Below the pieces are notes generated by a model, which was not told the DNA's origin, searched no databases, and saw only the letters and a list, made by a program, of their open reading frames with translations. The translations under genes were made by a program, and so were the position numbers. DNA of 45,303 nucleotides from a virus: positions 1 through 45,303 of the IMG/VR virus record IMGVR_UViG_3300037137_002282, one strand, 5' to 3'. Positions 31,401 through 39,997 of the stretch are shown in pieces; position 1 is the stretch's first letter; the number at the start of each line of letters is the position of its first letter.

Positions 31401-32158
31401 TCACTCCACGCTCCCCAGTCGAAATAACAATCCGTTAATAGATCTCCCTCATTGGTATATATCGTGCGATGATCCTCTTCTCCGTCCAGATAAAGAATAA
31501 TCGTGGTGCCATCCCAGGTTACTGCAAAATGATGCCAGCCTGGATATATGCGATTTTCGCTCTCGAATTCAACAATCGTGGAAGTGAAATCTAAATACAG
31601 GCCGAAATTTATTCGGACTGTGACGAACTCCAACGTCGGTGGACCTTCCCCTTCTTCCTTTCTGGTGCTTATTCTGATTTCTGCGTTTGGCCCTTCGCCC
31701 ACCGCATCGACCCGTAAATTGAACAATGGACCAATAGCCTCGTTGCCCTCATATGTCGCAGTATATTTCGACATATCCACAAAAAACCAACCCATAACTG
31801 AAAAATCCTGGACCTTCATCTTTAAATCGCCCGAAACATGACCATAACGCGGGCCAGATTCTTCCGCCGCTGGCGCAAAGTCCCTCGCCCCCCTTATTTT
31901 TCCAGTTGTCGTGGTCGGATTTCCACCAACGTTAGCGGTTAATCCATTGCCGCTAGAATCTATTAAATCGTCGGTATGCAAGGATTCATCCATCATCCAA
32001 TGGCCGATAGAGCCCGCGTTGGGATGAGATTCAATGTCAGCGCCAATCGATTCTCCCACGGATGTTGGCTGAAAAATATACGGTTCAACTCCGTCGATTT
32101 TCAAAAAATATCTTCGCCGGATTCCCGTCCTGGTCGCAAGATCTGTAGAAATGGTCAT
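28490..32158 (-). CDS. Large tail protein with LamG-like lectin domain
   Basis: 1222 residues from ATG 32158 (ATGA overlap). Residues about 50-320 form a LamG/concanavalin-like jelly roll (GHWMMDESLHTDDLIDSSGNGL..., WHHFAVTWDGTTIILYLDGEED). The middle and C-terminal parts read like a tail hub or tip protein (WIGRISDSISFDPRLGIWKLSCISILDDLKKMVG, and later ILINRVYPGDVVKFVSKTVPD). It is the third gene after the tape measure, where tail-tip or baseplate proteins lie. It probably contacts host glycans. Confidence 0.8.
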   Translation of the reverse strand: MTISTDLATRTGIRRRYFLKIDGVEPYIFQPTSVGESIGADIESHPNAGSIGHWMMDESLHTDDLIDSSGNGLTANVGGNPTTTTGKIRGARDFAPAAEESGPRYGHVSGDLKMKVQDFSVMGWFFVDMSKYTATYEGNEAIGPLFNLRVDAVGEGPNAEIRISTRKEEGEGPPTLEFVTVRINFGLYLDFTSTIVEFESENRIYPGWHHFAVTWDGTTIILYLDGEEDHRTIYTNEGDLLTDCYFDWGAWSDAQFLNNAFIDMGGDSPEMGMLRYSPHPIDDVILYGEAKTEGWIETWCTVRSINENAWSRSVKACLNPPTELSIAINPAECTSEISQMTFELLDIKDDDGTSYWGKMFAPARWDANKHWRIKAATAEGTYLAANSDAINIETGVGITSNGMYHIGIEAFGFTGYDEPNKRLTGVTKGIYPCSGAAEWGYAYYIPLVTEGDYRPYVGEVPFAMMGKRIALYVATYDPLTGLMHSESDCINQGPLWIGRISDSISFDPRLGIWKLSCISILDDLKKMVGNRMPETELSNTINLPWQYGGNVLKIKEYLSLGPTHKATATITFTPGVYHNVINALTGVSSVTPYTFDSEVNRAFENMVWVDEPGSDHSLEIKLEEDKLTIKTKKAGRYAVIEPVDDKMPCIWLTAMGLDIPAVKTEYSGTDTTPDEDGYYTAEIERSIKWIAFHPIAPLLNGGKMYVKNNEKLWNDQGDDSSPRAWVIVENIHRNGSDDKQSHYARYLGKGFDNYQESQTSNWETHYYLTLDSSYVLPDDLTATAFIGRKKDESDPSVIRNIYVPTRKPLTAPIRGPFELLLFPLLSTGTTNYNHATYDKLFPDLGIAMDSTLVDVDSFLDADKEFSSDPLADRSFYPIAKPLAFETLLKRECMLFGKILTWNRGKLRLKNITAPSTETQTVQLDDTNNANPYETPEMIMSADTIVNQYECKLDYDPKTDKWGPPTIISDMDSKNIQITKQVTLEHPGIYFDSRANLAELLRNRLQGRIFRYAAPIIKRTLAPILINRVYPGDVVKFVSKTVPDPLGTGSMNTSTYALVLEKSWNYKTETGSCTLMLLSAYGTWGLPWAPAAVLNKSAPNNGWDSAMNALELSPLHYGIAGDRDDGAAFHAGDKVMIYERCPSDPLSGGELMGPCIVAYEYETNGAQLLTLVEDIGPINTAREYFVTYSYYSDIQESQKLNGVWLANMYDYTLPVNVAPYRWG

Positions 32159-32937
32159 GCGTGTCTCATGAGGGGTATTTCGACATTCCAATATCCGTTA
32201 TAGAATTGAATATGCCGTTTTGCATAGGACATAAAGGCCCCCAAACCATCCTCATCTGATTCCCTGCCAAACATCGCAGTGATAAAATCGGTTGCGCCGT
32301 TTAGCGAGCGATCTAGAAAAATGCGCATTGGCCTTATTGCGTGAACCACATCAATCCAAAATTGCTGCAAATCGCCGTATACCGTTCCGGTGGAGGGTGT
32401 TTTTGTTTCTGCCTCGCCAAGGCAAAAATAATTTAGCACGGCATCATAAACCAAATTCTTTTCCACGCCATATGTGGTTCCGTCGCTACTACGGCATACT
32501 ATGGATGTTGAACGCGGCGGCCAGAAGGTTGCCGCTATCAGATTAAGCGGATAACCGGACACCGCGCGCAATGGACGCCAGGTGTAACGCGGATAGTTTT
32601 CTGCTATAAATATGGTTCCTGCCGCATAATTGGTAGAAGAAAATCCCAGAATTACCCCCAGCGCCGCATCGTCAAAATTCAGAGACGCGCTCGTTTTGAG
32701 AGTAATTGTTATTTTGCCAGATGTGGTTTTATCATAAACAACAGTGCTTGTATCCTGTCCCGCACCAATGGCTCTTATTTTTGCCTGGAGATGTTCGCAG
32801 AGCTGCGCGGTGGCCTCGCTGGTATACCCGGCAACATAATAATTTCCAACCGTCAATTCAATTGCATCAGTGCCGACCGACAAATCTTTCGATGAATCGG
32901 TGATGGCAAACTGTCCTAAAAATTGTTGATAGGCCAT
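32155..32937 (-). CDS. Tail tip / baseplate-type protein
   Basis: 260 residues from ATG 32937 (AAGG 9 nt upstream), beginning one base after the tape measure stop. Beta-rich N-terminal half (AIELTVGNYYVAGYTSEATAQLCEHLQAKIRAIG...GKITITLKTSASLNFDDAALGVILGF) and a C-terminal part with FWPPRSTSIVCRSSDGTTYGVEK. The place directly after the tape measure is where distal tail proteins are normally encoded; family not recognised. Confidence 0.65.
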   Translation of the reverse strand: MAYQQFLGQFAITDSSKDLSVGTDAIELTVGNYYVAGYTSEATAQLCEHLQAKIRAIGAGQDTSTVVYDKTTSGKITITLKTSASLNFDDAALGVILGFSSTNYAAGTIFIAENYPRYTWRPLRAVSGYPLNLIAATFWPPRSTSIVCRSSDGTTYGVEKNLVYDAVLNYFCLGEAETKTPSTGTVYGDLQQFWIDVVHAIRPMRIFLDRSLNGATDFITAMFGRESDEDGLGAFMSYAKRHIQFYNGYWNVEIPLMRHA

Positions 32938-32938
32938 G

Positions 32939-34990
32939 CTAATTGGCCTTTCTAAATCCGGCTTTTTGTAATTGGATTTCTACTTGGCGTTGAGAGATAA
33001 ACTTGGCTCCCGGATCTGATGGGTCACCAAAATAGACATTGACATAAATGGGCTGTTTGTCCTCGACCGTGGTTCCCATGGTGGGGCGATATTCCGAGGT
33101 GCCCGAGCCGGCGGCCCTGGCCGATTTCGCGGCGGCACCGCTATCCCCCGATTCGGCGTAGCCCAGGCCGATTGATGCGCCGATGCCTATTCCCGCCACC
33201 GCAGCATATTTTGCGGCGGCAACAAAATGCGCCGGGGCGGTAGGGGCCAGGGCAATTGAGGCCAGAGCCGCCATGCCCTCTGCCAACTCAAACAATGCCT
33301 TAACTGCCGCTTGCTGCGCAATCCCCATGATCACGGATTTTGTAACCTTTAGCATCGCCTGACCAATGGATTCCCCAGAAACAATCGCAGCAATGGAGCT
33401 GCTAACCAGCCCTTCGGTCAACCCCTGCAACCCTTCGTTAGTGAAAATCTTTAACTGCTTATCGGTATTATAATAAATATCTGACAAGGACTTGGCGGCA
33501 TCGTATTCTTTTTTGTGTTGAGCAATGGTTTCTTTTTCTCGTTGAAGCAATTGCCTGCGGGCGATATCTTGCCTGTTGAAAGCGGTCGTCAATTTCTCAT
33601 TGGCTTCCAATTCACGCTTGAGCTCTTCATCAATGCGTTTTGCGTTATCTTGACGCTCCAGGGCGTCCTCCATACGTTGTTTAGATGCTTTCTGAGCCGC
33701 AACGTCGGAAATATCCGGCCCCGGTTTTTTTCTGGCGGGTCCTTTCTTGCGTATCACTTCTTTTTCTTCTACCCATTTCTTTTTTGGAGTCCTCCGTTTC
33801 GCAACAGGAATGCTGTCGCTTAATTTTTGGAGGCGCTCAAACATCGCATTAGTTTTATTCGTCTCATTATTCAATTCCGCAAGTTGTCCTTTCAGCCCCA
33901 CCACCCCGCCGCCCAAATTATGCAATGCGATTAGTCCGTTGGCAGATCTATTAGAGAGTTCTGTTATTTCTTCCGAATACCCGGTTATTATTTTATTCAA
34001 TAATCCGAAATCCCATCTTATCGTTCTGGCCGAATTGGACCAGAATTTTGACCAAATCCCAGCGGTGCTCTCCAATCCCAACAGCTTATTAAACGCCTCG
34101 CCCAATTTGCCGGTTTCATCTGCTAATTCTTTTTCGGCTGCGCGTTCTTTCTGTCTACTAGTAACAATTTGTGAAGTGTAATTTTCTGTTACCCTGGTGA
34201 TGCCCTCTAATATTTGTTGCTGTCTTTCCAGGAGCGAGGACGTGGCATTGACTTCAATGCCTAATGGTTTGAATGCCTTTAAAGTTGCACTTTGAAATCC
34301 ACGATTTAATCGATCGAGCGAGGAATCCAAATCCATTCCCATTTTTTTGGCAAGTATATCAGCTGCCTTGGTGAATGATATTAATTGCTCTTCGGTTAAT
34401 TGTATTTCTCCACGCATTAACTTTTTTCTGTATGCCGCCAAATCGCTCATTGATGCAAGATGGCCTATGGATTCGGCCATCTTCTCAATCGTGGGACCGA
34501 ACACTTGCATTTCTTCATGCCATGCGTGCCCGGCTGAAACCAATTCGCCGAGCCCCTTGGCAGCCCTGACCAGTCCTCCGACGGCCATTCCGGTCAAAGA
34601 AGATGCCACGCCCGCCAGTCCTCCGGCCAACCCGATGCTACTTAATGTCGTATTTTTTATCGCATCACTTACCCCGGCGAATGCGCTTTTACCCGAAGCA
34701 ACCTTTGCGAATTTGTTTTCTAGCTCTTGCCCAAACTTTTGTTCCGCAATGGTATATGCTTCCAATCCCTGTCTGGCTTTTAGTATCGCCGCATCCTCCT
34801 CCATCCATGCCTTCTCTAGTTTTTTTACAGCACTTGATCCATCTATGCCTAGTTTTTCTTGGATAAGGCTAAGTTGTTTTAAGGTCGCCTCTTGTATGCG
34901 CAACTCTTTGGCAACTTTTTTTATATCTTCAGAGTAACCAGAGGAATCCATCAGCCATTTAGTAACCAGTGCTTCGGTGGGTATGCTCAT
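32939..34990 (-). CDS. Tail tape measure protein
   Basis: 683 residues, the longest helical protein. Extended coiled coils (about 30-80, 400-520) surround hydrophobic stretches typical of tape measures (GLAGGLAGVASSLTGMAVGGLVRAAKGLGELV near 125; AAVKALFELAEGMAALASIALAPTAPAHFVAAAKYAAVAGIGIGASIG near 590). It sets tail length and is ejected with DNA; at about 0.15 nm per residue it predicts a tail near 100 nm. ATGA overlap with the preceding gene. Confidence 0.9.
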   Translation of the reverse strand: MSIPTEALVTKWLMDSSGYSEDIKKVAKELRIQEATLKQLSLIQEKLGIDGSSAVKKLEKAWMEEDAAILKARQGLEAYTIAEQKFGQELENKFAKVASGKSAFAGVSDAIKNTTLSSIGLAGGLAGVASSLTGMAVGGLVRAAKGLGELVSAGHAWHEEMQVFGPTIEKMAESIGHLASMSDLAAYRKKLMRGEIQLTEEQLISFTKAADILAKKMGMDLDSSLDRLNRGFQSATLKAFKPLGIEVNATSSLLERQQQILEGITRVTENYTSQIVTSRQKERAAEKELADETGKLGEAFNKLLGLESTAGIWSKFWSNSARTIRWDFGLLNKIITGYSEEITELSNRSANGLIALHNLGGGVVGLKGQLAELNNETNKTNAMFERLQKLSDSIPVAKRRTPKKKWVEEKEVIRKKGPARKKPGPDISDVAAQKASKQRMEDALERQDNAKRIDEELKRELEANEKLTTAFNRQDIARRQLLQREKETIAQHKKEYDAAKSLSDIYYNTDKQLKIFTNEGLQGLTEGLVSSSIAAIVSGESIGQAMLKVTKSVIMGIAQQAAVKALFELAEGMAALASIALAPTAPAHFVAAAKYAAVAGIGIGASIGLGYAESGDSGAAAKSARAAGSGTSEYRPTMGTTVEDKQPIYVNVYFGDPSDPGAKFISQRQVEIQLQKAGFRKAN

Positions 34991-35499
34991 AGCTTTTTTA
35001 TCTCCCCGACTATGGAAATTTTCAATTGCCCACTGGCTTCCATTATGGGGAGATTCTTGTCTTTGCCATAGCGATTTTCTTTAATAGCTTTATACTTTGG
35101 TTCCAGCTCGGCAAATCTTCCCTGCTCTCCCTGCTCCTGTTCAAGATTATATTTGTATTGTTCTATGATATAATTTTTTACGTCGACTGCTCCCTTTGCA
35201 ATAGCATCCTTGTTTCCTGCCAAGAAATCATCTATGGCCTTTTTCCACATTCCCTGACATGCAGCAATGCGTCCTTCTCCTAGGAAAAAGAATTTTCTGC
35301 CCTTTTTTGCCTGTACTCGAGCAACAATAATATTTTGTACCGCGTTTCTAGCATTGGCCGCTCTACCGTGGGGGTTCTGCGGCATTCTTTGGGGAGTGGT
35401 ATCTTTAAATCCGATAAAAACGCAAATAGCCCGAGAGCCAAAGCGCTCCTCCATTTCGGCGATAATCAGATCTACCGGCTTGGTGAAACTAATTCCCAA
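34987..35499 (-). CDS. Tail-assembly protein, unknown
   Basis: 170 residues from TTG 35499, chosen because AGAGG lies 7 nt upstream and it overlaps the previous stop by 11 bp; the frame extends to 35550 without a ribosome site. Basic, mixed alpha/beta (VDLIIAEMEERFGSRAICVFIGFKD). The position just before the tape measure suggests a tail completion or chaperone role. Confidence 0.6.
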   Translation of the reverse strand: MGISFTKPVDLIIAEMEERFGSRAICVFIGFKDTTPQRMPQNPHGRAANARNAVQNIIVARVQAKKGRKFFFLGEGRIAACQGMWKKAIDDFLAGNKDAIAKGAVDVKNYIIEQYKYNLEQEQGEQGRFAELEPKYKAIKENRYGKDKNLPIMEASGQLKISIVGEIKKL

Positions 35500-35818
35500 G
35501 GATCTGCCTCTCGTTTTCCGCTTTCCATGCTTTTGTCTCAGACTCGGCAACGCGCAAATATTCTAGCCGCGCCGATTCCATGTCGTCGATATTCCCGAAA
35601 CATCCTCGTTGATAATCCTCAACGTCGGCTAGTATTTTCTGAATTTCGATTTGATGGGCGCAATATTGGGGGCATGTCCTGCCCCAATGCTCGTCGGTTG
35701 CGCCGAACTTGGGCTTTATCTCAGCCTGCCCCGCAAAACCATCATACCCGCATCCCCAAAACTTACGCTCATGTCCTGGGCAGTCTTTGCAGGCATAAGG
35801 AAAGGATCTGATTTCCAC
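35489..35818 (-). CDS. Cysteine-rich small tail-region protein
   Basis: 109 residues from GTG 35818 (GGGAG, 5-nt spacing). Cysteine motifs CKDCPGHERKFWGCG and CPQYC suggest a zinc site; the rest is helical and acidic. Gene order (after the 160-residue chaperone-like protein, before the tape measure) matches where the second half of a frameshifted tail chaperone lies in many siphoviruses, and it is in the -1 frame relative to that gene. No canonical slippery heptamer was found, and it has its own start site. Confidence 0.6.
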   Translation of the reverse strand: MEIRSFPYACKDCPGHERKFWGCGYDGFAGQAEIKPKFGATDEHWGRTCPQYCAHQIEIQKILADVEDYQRGCFGNIDDMESARLEYLRVAESETKAWKAENERQILGN

Positions 35819-35862
35819 TTTGCTCCCATCCTTCGCGCACGCATGCGCCCAAATGGCTTGCC

Positions 35863-36345
35863 TTAGGCATTGAACAAAGGGCCGGACGCCTCGCTTATTT
35901 TTCTGATCATGCTGGCGAGGCCATAAAGGAAAAGTTCCGGCATGTCAAATTTGTCCATCCATCCCTCAGTAATCATGGCCCCCATGGCGCCGTTTTGTTT
36001 TATTTCCGGCAATCCAATTTCGCTGGATCCACCATTGGCAACAATCTGATAATTTTTGGTTCCCGTCAGACCACATCTAATTGCCCAAGCGGCACGCATA
36101 CGCGATTGAGCATCGGCATCATAAGAGTCGAGAGCGTCTTTTTGTCTCCGGGTAAGAGGTTTTATTTCGAACAGACTCCATTGCTCTCCTGGCAATGCCT
36201 TGAGGTGTTTCACATCAAATAGCGATTCCTCGTAATCCTTAATATTGGAATTGTCCAGATCGATCGCCGGATCTATGATGGTAATGTCATTGTTTTGGAC
36301 CGCTATTGCTACCCAACGCGGCCCCACTATTTTGCGAGAAATCAT
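35863..36345 (-). CDS. Putative tail assembly chaperone
   Basis: 160 residues, mostly helical after a short beta start (VGPRWVAIAVQNNDITIIDPAIDL), with LTRRQKDALDSYDADAQSRMRAAWAIRCGL. Placement between the major tail protein and the tape measure matches gpG-like tail chaperones; homology is not certain. The start follows the tail-tube stop by one base and the ribosome site is weak, so it may depend on translational coupling. Confidence 0.6.
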   Translation of the reverse strand: MISRKIVGPRWVAIAVQNNDITIIDPAIDLDNSNIKDYEESLFDVKHLKALPGEQWSLFEIKPLTRRQKDALDSYDADAQSRMRAAWAIRCGLTGTKNYQIVANGGSSEIGLPEIKQNGAMGAMITEGWMDKFDMPELFLYGLASMIRKISEASGPLFNA

Positions 36346-36346
36346 T

Positions 36347-37597
36347 TTAGAACCATGTGATGGTAAATGGTGAACCTGCCAGATCGTCGGTCTGTGCCGG
36401 TTTGTCGGCGTGAATTTTTACCTTGACCGCCGCCAGGTTGTTTAGAACCGCGGGGACCGGCAAATGGTCTTGGTGGCCCTTGGGGTAATGAATAGCCACA
36501 CATTTTGTTGCCTGGTGCCCGAGCTGGAGGATAATTTTCTTCGCTTGCGCATTAGCATCAAAATCAGCGGCAAGGCCAAGCATATCCTCATCCATTAATA
36601 CCGTGGCCTCCAAGGATGGCCTACCCTTGATTTTTTGGAATCCACCAATACCATTTACCCCATTGGGGTCAGGTATCGCCTCGTAGGTGATCCCAGTGGT
36701 TAAATTGAACCCCCCCGCCTTAACTCTCTGCATGGTGGTGCTTCCAAAGTCCCCCAAATGAAACATGCCCAAGCCCTTGTCTTGGGGAGGATTGCCGCCC
36801 TGCATAGCGGTTGCCGGGGTCAACGCGGCCCGTTCATTGGCGGGTACGTATCGGTGGTCCCCAGGGGAAAAAGTCATATCGATTTTGGGATTTTCACCAG
36901 GCATAATCCCAGTTACATCGACGGTCCCCATCGCTCCAATCATCTGACGTTGATCTGCGGTAGCATGCCCAATGAAAAGCCCATCAATGTATTGCTGGGC
37001 CGCCGACTCCTGCACATAGACGGTGGTCCCAAAAACGATGGGGGCGCCGGATGCTGGAGCGGCCGGACAGGCAACTCCAACATTGAAATATTCCGCGGCC
37101 ACTCCCGCAATGGGATAGGCTAAACCGTCCGCCCCTCCATCTCCCCGCGTTCCAATCAGGGCCATCATCCCCGCGCCGCAATAGGTATTAGCCGAAGCGC
37201 AAGCTATATTTACGGTCCCGCTGCCCGACGTGGCAACGGTTGTTGACCTGGCATTACTCGGGCTCTGGCATCCGCCCATGAAGCAGTTCATCAGCTCAGC
37301 CTCGGGATTTACGTCCAAGTTGGCATAGGCTCCACCCAAGTACACGCTGATCTTGCAAGTCCCCTTGCGCAATCCAACGATCGGCGCGGGATCTGTGAAA
37401 AGATATTGTTGCAGCGTCGGATCTTGAACCCCTTCCTGCGTAAGGCCGGAATCATCGAAAACAATGGGGCGAATCTTTTTGATGCTGGTATTGGATACCA
37501 GCCAGTTTCCCAGCGCGGCGGCTGCGTTCAGAAACGAAGTTCCGAACGTGGTACTATGTTTCAAGCGAACTTCTCTAATCGCATGCGGTGATGCCAT
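36347..37597 (-). CDS. Probable major tail (tube) protein
   Basis: 416 residues, beta-rich, with the type of sequence seen in siphovirus tail tube proteins: conserved N-terminal strands (IREVRLKHSTTFGTSFLN), a central Gly/Ala/Thr-rich insertion (about 120-210) and a C-terminal Ig-like end (ILQLGHQATKCVAIHYPKG...VKVKIHADKPAQTDDLAGSPFTITWF). It is longer than typical (about 200-300), so the middle may be a decoration domain. Position before the chaperone and tape measure supports the call. Confidence 0.7.
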   Translation of the reverse strand: MASPHAIREVRLKHSTTFGTSFLNAAAALGNWLVSNTSIKKIRPIVFDDSGLTQEGVQDPTLQQYLFTDPAPIVGLRKGTCKISVYLGGAYANLDVNPEAELMNCFMGGCQSPSNARSTTVATSGSGTVNIACASANTYCGAGMMALIGTRGDGGADGLAYPIAGVAAEYFNVGVACPAAPASGAPIVFGTTVYVQESAAQQYIDGLFIGHATADQRQMIGAMGTVDVTGIMPGENPKIDMTFSPGDHRYVPANERAALTPATAMQGGNPPQDKGLGMFHLGDFGSTTMQRVKAGGFNLTTGITYEAIPDPNGVNGIGGFQKIKGRPSLEATVLMDEDMLGLAADFDANAQAKKIILQLGHQATKCVAIHYPKGHQDHLPVPAVLNNLAAVKVKIHADKPAQTDDLAGSPFTITWF

Positions 37598-38074
37598 TTA
37601 AATCTCACTTTCCCAAACTTGGCAAGCCCATTTCTGTTTGAGGTATGAGGTTACAGCGTCGGTCTTGTCCAGAGTACTTCCCATCAAGATACGCCGCCAA
37701 AGTCCAATATTGGTTGTTGGATTATCGTCTGATGTCCCCTGCCATTTCGCATCATCGCGAAGGCATTTAATCAAATTCCTTTCATCAGAAAGAACCAATT
37801 CCGAAAAAAGATTTAATTTTATTTCCGTTGAATAAGCCACGTCAACCGCAAAAACTAAGTCTCGGGTGTACCCAGTCCCATCGCATGGCTCATGAATCTC
37901 CCCGCCCGATTCATAGCGCACCGTGAAAACGCGGCATGTCCCACTGCTTTGGTCCGGATTGAAATTGCCGGGTGAGTCGTTAAAAAGAAATTTCTTGGTG
38001 ACAATTGCCGACGTTGGCGCGATGTTTTGAATCCGCCAGACGAAATTATCATAGACGAGTTGAGAGTTGCTCAT
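37598..38074 (-). CDS. Tail terminator / neck-type protein
   Basis: 158 residues, mixed alpha/beta (YDNFVWRIQNIAPTSAIVTKKFLFNDSPGNF; RDLVFAVDVAYSTEIKLNLFSELVLSDERNLIKCLRDD). Gene order between the connector protein and the tail tube protein is that of tail terminators. TAATG overlap upstream and direct abutment to the tail tube gene. No family signature was recognised. Confidence 0.55.
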   Translation of the reverse strand: MSNSQLVYDNFVWRIQNIAPTSAIVTKKFLFNDSPGNFNPDQSSGTCRVFTVRYESGGEIHEPCDGTGYTRDLVFAVDVAYSTEIKLNLFSELVLSDERNLIKCLRDDAKWQGTSDDNPTTNIGLWRRILMGSTLDKTDAVTSYLKQKWACQVWESEI

Positions 38075-38925
38075 TATCGCCGCAGTGCCCCACTGCGGCC
38101 CGAAATTCGCTCATTCTGTGAAATAATCCCATCCTGATTTGCATCTCGAGGCGTAGTAACGCAAACCCGATTGACCTCGGCGTCCAACTCGGCTCGATAT
38201 CGTTCGAAGAGATCTTTGGCCACATCCCCCGGCTGGCGCATGTACCAGATATAAAGTGCGGCCAATGCGGTAGCGTGGCGAAATTCGGTGGTGCCCGGAT
38301 ACACCCTGGCTCGAATATCCGGCGCAATTGCGGCAAGGCGCGAAAGAACCTGATCCATCCCGAGATCCAGTAGGCGCTCTATGTCTGCCTCGTCGTCGAT
38401 CATGTGATAAATTTTCGGTTCGATATCAAACAGATCTTGCGATGTAGCCAAGCGTTGCATTGGATATTGAGTACACTCACATGCCGAGTAAAAAAGTTCT
38501 CCGTCGATATTCCACTCTGCCCGACCATCCCACCAAAACGAAGATGCGATGTTTGAGTTTACCGCATACTCTATCCGCCCAGATTCTATAACCGCGCTAT
38601 TCGCGTGATCATAGAGAAACGGTCGTCGAACATAGATGGTTGTGCCAGACACCTTGCGGATCAAAACCTCCTCGGGATCATCCTGGAGATGAAATGTCTT
38701 GCCTACCAACATTCCGTTGTTGCTTGCCACGGTTAGCGAATAACCGCCGCGAGAAACCGCGCCGTTTAGCGTCGTGGCAATGTTGGAAATGTTCGCCGCC
38801 GTAGCGTTCAAAACCACGTCTCCGCGTCCGGTGTAAATTTTGACCGTTACGGAAGAAGGGCGCGTTTGCACGTCTATCGATAGCGTGCCGCCTACGCCCT
38901 TCTGTATGGATTGCCCTAAGCTCAT
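38074..38925 (-). CDS. Head-tail connector with C-terminal EF-hand loop
   Basis: 283 residues. An N-terminal beta-sandwich-like half (TVKIYTGRGDVVLNATAANISN; GKTFHLQDDPEEVLIRKVSGTTIYVRRPF) is followed by a helical region (DEADIERLLDLGMDQVLSRLAAIAPDIRARVYPGTTEFRHATALAALYIWYMRQPGD) like phage head-tail adaptors. Near the C-terminus DANQDGIISQNE is a complete 12-residue EF-hand/dockerin-type calcium loop (D1, N3, D5, G6, I8, S9, E12). Calcium binding could lock the neck. Confidence 0.7.
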   Translation of the reverse strand: MSLGQSIQKGVGGTLSIDVQTRPSSVTVKIYTGRGDVVLNATAANISNIATTLNGAVSRGGYSLTVASNNGMLVGKTFHLQDDPEEVLIRKVSGTTIYVRRPFLYDHANSAVIESGRIEYAVNSNIASSFWWDGRAEWNIDGELFYSACECTQYPMQRLATSQDLFDIEPKIYHMIDDEADIERLLDLGMDQVLSRLAAIAPDIRARVYPGTTEFRHATALAALYIWYMRQPGDVAKDLFERYRAELDAEVNRVCVTTPRDANQDGIISQNERISGRSGALRR

Positions 38926-39566
38926 GCTTTGGCCGGTCGGCCTGGTCCCCTCTTCTCTTCTTGGAGTGCCTCGGGTTTTACTTCTTCGTACTGCCAGATT
39001 CGCTTCTGTTCATCTTCATCGATGGCTTTCGCGCAAAACTTCCCAGCCTGCCGCAGACATGGCCACGCATACCATACCTCGAGACTGGCTTCTTTTTTGC
39101 GCGTATCCAGATAAACCTCCTCCACCATTTCAACCTTTGCTATCATCGCAGAGGACTGGCCGTTGTATACCCATTCCCGTTCGAGATATTTCTGCGGTTT
39201 ACATCCGGTAGACCATTGGATGGTTTTGTCCTTGATCGAACGAATTTTGATTCTTGCTTCTCTCACCTCGGCGGGACACACCTCGAGCAAATCTATTTTT
39301 TGCTCATACGCCCGACCCTCCATGACATATTTTTGGCCGAGCATTATCTGGCCAGCGCAATCGGAAATTTGCGTTGATCCCTGATTGAAAATATCCGTCA
39401 AGTAGAGCTTGCCCTCGGTGGCCAGCGTCACCAGAATTTCCTTGACGTATTGAGCCCGATCCTCTTGACTATTCCACTCAAAAAATCGCGGAAACAAATT
39501 GGGAGAAACGTGTTTCGCCGCTGCCAGGGTGGGGCGTGATTCAAAAAGTTCGATCGCTTCAGACAT
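38922..39566 (-). CDS. Head protein with AT-hook-like tail, unknown
   Basis: 214 residues, ending EEKRGPGRPAKA, a GRP core flanked by basic residues as in AT-hooks. The body is mixed alpha/beta with TDIFNQGSTQISDCAGQIMLGQKYVMEG and a basic IKIRSIKDKTIQW. It lies between the 120-residue head protein and the head-tail connector, so it may line the capsid or assist completion. The ribosome site is weak and follows the hairpin at 39581-39610. Confidence 0.6.
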   Translation of the reverse strand: MSEAIELFESRPTLAAAKHVSPNLFPRFFEWNSQEDRAQYVKEILVTLATEGKLYLTDIFNQGSTQISDCAGQIMLGQKYVMEGRAYEQKIDLLEVCPAEVREARIKIRSIKDKTIQWSTGCKPQKYLEREWVYNGQSSAMIAKVEMVEEVYLDTRKKEASLEVWYAWPCLRQAGKFCAKAIDEDEQKRIWQYEEVKPEALQEEKRGPGRPAKA

Positions 39567-39580
39567 TTTCAGATTCCAAT

Positions 39581-39610
39581 GAGGCCCCCCAGTAAGATCC
39601 GGGGGGCCTC
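39581..39610 (-). terminator. Strong GC hairpin after the capsid genes
   Basis: Perfect 10-bp inverted repeat GAGGCCCCCC/GGGGGGCCTC with a 10-nt loop, in the only sizeable gap (39567-39622) of the head cluster. On the transcribed minus strand it is followed by ATTGGAATC, with no U run, so it is more likely a processing, stabilising or partial attenuation element that raises capsid message over downstream message than a full terminator. Confidence 0.55.
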
Positions 39611-39622
39611 CGAAAAACTACG

Positions 39623-39985
39623 TTAGATTGCGGTTCCCCACGCAACGAAGGGAATATTGACGCCGGAGAGATCTGCCCAATCAGCAACTAACCCCAAGGC
39701 CAAATTCCATTGAGCATTAGAAAGGGTTGCGCCGTTAATCTGTACGCATTTCACAAAAACGGCAGATGCCGCCGCAGTGCCCAAATTATGCTCACAAATA
39801 AACCCGTTCATCGCAGCACAGAGCACCGTGGGGGAGCTGGTAAAAAGAAAATGGTTGGCCAAATTCAATGCCGCCCCGGTTGCTCCCATGTGATTGGAAG
39901 GAAGAGTAAATTTTCCGCCGATCATTTTTTGTCCGGCCATCGACGGAGATTGGAATTGTACGTAAAGGGTGCAAGTGTTTGCCAT
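39623..39985 (-). CDS. Small head protein, decoration candidate
   Basis: 120 residues from ATG 39985 (AGGAG 8 nt upstream). Ala/Gly/Asn-rich, beta-structured (CTLYVQFQSPSMAGQKMIGGKFTLPSN; FICEHNLGTAAASAVFVKCVQING). It comes directly after the major capsid gene and before a strong hairpin, a place typical of highly expressed decoration or head-stabilising proteins. No family was recognised. Confidence 0.6.
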   Translation of the reverse strand: MANTCTLYVQFQSPSMAGQKMIGGKFTLPSNHMGATGAALNLANHFLFTSSPTVLCAAMNGFICEHNLGTAAASAVFVKCVQINGATLSNAQWNLALGLVADWADLSGVNIPFVAWGTAI

Positions 39986-39997
39986 GATAGTTTCTCC

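Noticed and set aside
35489-36345. Programmed -1 frameshift joining the two tail chaperone-like genes
   Set aside because: The frames are related by -1, but no canonical X-XXY-YYZ heptamer was seen before the stop and the second gene has its own GTG with GGGAG; left as a possibility only.
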